From Chitinophagales bacterium (GTDB lineage Bacteria; Bacteroidota; Bacteroidia; Chitinophagales; Chitinophagaceae), in the NCBI GenBank assembly GCA_015654695.1, contig JAATGJ010000132.1, positions 89,374 through 153,373 on the forward strand: a stretch of DNA of 64,000 bases. The letters run 5' to 3'. This document shows, one piece after another, positions 62,526-64,000 of this stretch (its first letter is position 1; every line of letters begins with the position of its first letter). A program made the translations under genes and the position numbers. The notes beneath the pieces are model-generated. The model had not been told where the DNA came from. It saw only the letters and a list, made by a program, of their open reading frames with translations, and searched no databases.

Positions 62526-63157
62526 CTCATCACCCAGGCCAATACCAGGTGATCAAACTGCCGGTAGTGAATTGTAAGTGCAGTATCATTCTTTGAAAAA
62601 AAACAATCTATTGTTCCGGTGGCAGGATTTTTTTTCAGCAACTGTATTTGCCGCCGGAAATCAACGCCCCCACTGGCATACCATTTAAAAACCGCCTCTT
62701 TGGCCGACCAGAAAATCGTAGGCGCCTGGTAAGTATTGGCAGATGAATTATCGCCGGTACCTGGAATAAGATTAAAAATCCCATGCTCCTTTGCACTTAA
62801 AAATTTATACATTATCCCTGATATTTTTTCTACCGGTATTTCAATATCAATTCCAACCCTTTTGTCTTTGCTGACAATAGCCGCCGCATAATCACCGCAA
62901 TGAGAAATAGAAAAATGGTATTGTTCATCGGGCAAAAAAGGCTTGCGGGTATCGGCGATCTGTATTAGTTCATAAGGAAAATCAGGGAAAAGAAATTGCA
63001 GCAAAAAACGACCTGCAAGGTGTTGCAGACGTTTATGAGGATGTGTCACATCACGATGCTGTGGCACGTTTCCTTTGAAGAATTCTTCCGTTTCTTCTAT
63101 TTTCCAGATACCAAGTCGTGTGGTATCGTTGATTTGATGTTGAAAAAAAACCGGCAT
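62522..63157 (-). CDS. 4'-phosphopantetheinyl transferase
   Basis: 211 residues of the Sfp/AcpT superfamily. The two family motifs are RVGIDIEIPVEKI (about 95-107) and FWSAKEAVFKWYASG (about 145-159), containing the Mg-binding D and E and the Lys of WxxKEA. The N-terminal HLAGRFLLQFLFP-like region contacts CoA. The enzyme moves phosphopantetheine from CoA to a carrier protein Ser in the cytoplasm. It is too long for AcpS and matches the Sfp type. It ends 4 bases inside the DUF2130 gene and starts 54 bases from dcd, divergently. Confidence 0.93.
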   Translation of the reverse strand: MPVFFQHQINDTTRLGIWKIEETEEFFKGNVPQHRDVTHPHKRLQHLAGRFLLQFLFPDFPYELIQIADTRKPFLPDEQYHFSISHCGDYAAAIVSKDKRVGIDIEIPVEKISGIMYKFLSAKEHGIFNLIPGTGDNSSANTYQAPTIFWSAKEAVFKWYASGGVDFRRQIQLLKKNPATGTIDCFFSKNDTALTIHYRQFDHLVLAWVMS

Positions 63158-63211
63158 TAGTTACTGTTTCATCTTTACTTTGCCACCTGTAAATAAACCC
63201 GAAGATAGAAA

Positions 63212-63748
63212 ATGATACTCTCTGATACACGAATACTTGAAGAAATAGAAAAAGGTACCATTAAACTTGTCCCTTACGACAGGGAATGTCTTGGAAGTAA
63301 TTCCTATGATGTACACCTTGGAAAAACACTGGCTACTTATAAAGAACACATGATTGATGCAAAGAAGCACAACCAGATAGAATACTTTGAAATACCCGAT
63401 GAAGGAATCGTCCTGTACCCCCACATTTTCTATCTCGGCGTTACGCAAGAATACACCGAAACACATGCTCATGTACCATTCTTAGAAGGCAAATCATCTA
63501 CAGGCCGCCTTGGAATAGATATTCATGCCACTGCCGGCAAAGGTGATGTAGGCTTTTGCGGTAACTGGACACTGGAGATATCGGTAAAACAACCGGTGAA
63601 AATTTATAAAGGCATGCCGATCGGGCAACTGATCTATTTTCCCGTAGAAGGTGAGATAGAGATTTCTTACGATAAAAAGAAAAATTCCAAATACAGCAAC
63701 CAGCCTGACCGGCCTGTTGAGAGTATGATGTGGAAGAATAAATTCTAA
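63212..63748 (+). CDS. dcd: dCTP deaminase
   Basis: 178 residues, the family length. PYDRECLGSNSYDVHLG, FLEGKSSTGRLGIDIHATAG and GFCGNWTLEIS, the last containing the catalytic Glu, are standard. It deaminates dCTP to dUTP for dTMP synthesis in the cytoplasm. It is divergent from the phosphopantetheinyl transferase gene. Confidence 0.96.
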   Translation: MILSDTRILEEIEKGTIKLVPYDRECLGSNSYDVHLGKTLATYKEHMIDAKKHNQIEYFEIPDEGIVLYPHIFYLGVTQEYTETHAHVPFLEGKSSTGRLGIDIHATAGKGDVGFCGNWTLEISVKQPVKIYKGMPIGQLIYFPVEGEIEISYDKKKNSKYSNQPDRPVESMMWKNKF

Positions 63749-63787
63749 CGTGGTAATAAGTATTCTGCGCATATCCACTTACCAGAC

Positions 63788-63976
63788 TTACAAAGCTCCT
63801 GTTCCAAACTTCTTATAGTAAGCAACTAGCCATCCCACTACTTCATTGTACGATTGCTTCCCGGCGGGTTGATTATTGGCTTTCAGGTAGTGGCCATAGC
63901 CCCATGGTATGATCGGTTCTATTGGATTTTTATACCTGCGGTAGAAATCCCGAAACTCTTTTAAATCACTGATCAC
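63788..63976 (-). CDS. Short ORF at the window edge, possibly a gene fragment
   Basis: 62 residues from a GTG at 63976: LKEFRDFYRRYKNPIEPIIP, then WGYGHYLKANN and GWLVAYYKKFGTGAL. Dense aromatic residues suggest a real protein segment, not random translation. The frame upstream meets a TAG at 63991-63989, so the whole protein, if complete, is no more than 66 codons. It may instead be the C-terminal remnant of a longer gene cut by that stop, continuing beyond the window. I do not recognise the family. Confidence 0.45.
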   Translation of the reverse strand: MISDLKEFRDFYRRYKNPIEPIIPWGYGHYLKANNQPAGKQSYNEVVGWLVAYYKKFGTGAL

Positions 63977-64000
63977 CAGCGGGTGCAGCTATTGTATGTA

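Noticed and set aside
1..64000. CRISPR array, prophage or insertion sequence
   Set aside because: No regularly spaced direct repeats, no integrase or transposase and no phage structural genes were found on reading through either strand.

Overview
The window looks like chromosomal DNA from a Bacteroidota bacterium, most likely family Chitinophagaceae. The evidence is: SusC/SusD pairs driven by an ECF sigma factor and FecR anti-sigma; promoters of the form TTTG-N17-19-TAnnTTTG (best copy upstream of rplU); few Shine-Dalgarno sites; a tmRNA whose tag reads GNTQYAMAA; GH3-family and DUF3667/DUF4249/DUF6498/DUF6520 proteins. The family-level call is an inference from gene content; no database search was run.

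Layout. 1-5126: minus-strand housekeeping genes (a peptidase cut by the window edge, a methyltransferase with an in-frame stop, a DMT exporter, polyprenol-phosphate mannosyltransferase, a DnaQ-type exonuclease) and a tiny lipoprotein. 5162-21503: a 16-kb signalling island. It holds a LuxR-type regulator, a CHASE3/GAF hybrid kinase with three receiver domains, a lone receiver, CheR, CheB and a REC-PAS-PAS kinase. These are followed by a TonB receptor / YfiR / CHASE8-kinase operon, an Rcp1-like receiver, a decayed copy of that receiver, a REC-PAS-HisKA_3 kinase, a LuxR-type regulator and a receiver-only protein. 21585-29814: tmRNA with terminator, rseP, dxr, GH3, then divergent rplU-rpmA, a 33-residue Lys/Ala-rich protein, a PolX-like PHP protein and a small membrane protein.

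30000-43020: CPBP protease-like protein, an MNT/HEPN pair, an NtrY-like kinase directly abutting mazG, a DUF3667 protein, a secreted protein, a palindromic repeat patch, a TonB receptor with a DUF4249 lipoprotein, and a thioredoxin-like/DUF3738 protein. 43194-54096: three XRE regulators, then ECF sigma, FecR, SusC, SusD, a four-cysteine DUF6520-type secreted protein, a MauE/DoxX membrane redox protein, an AraC regulator and a LuxR-type regulator whose phosphoacceptor Asp is Glu. 54097-64000: gene-poor stretches, an AAA ATPase, tRNA-Leu(GAG), a sensor kinase, a family-2 glycosyltransferase, tRNA-Gly(GCC), tRNA-Leu(TAA), DUF6498 and DUF2130 proteins, a phosphopantetheinyl transferase, dCTP deaminase and a short ORF at the edge.

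How the genes may work together. The strongest candidate for something not well described is the TonB receptor / YfiR / CHASE8-histidine-kinase operon (13999-18032). It looks like the YfiR-YfiN periplasmic switch re-wired from a diguanylate cyclase to a histidine kinase. It sits beside a CheR-CheB pair with no chemoreceptor in view and a pool of free receiver domains. A second candidate is the set of SusCD, DUF6520 cysteine protein, MauE and thioredoxin-like genes at 41.8-52.3 kb.
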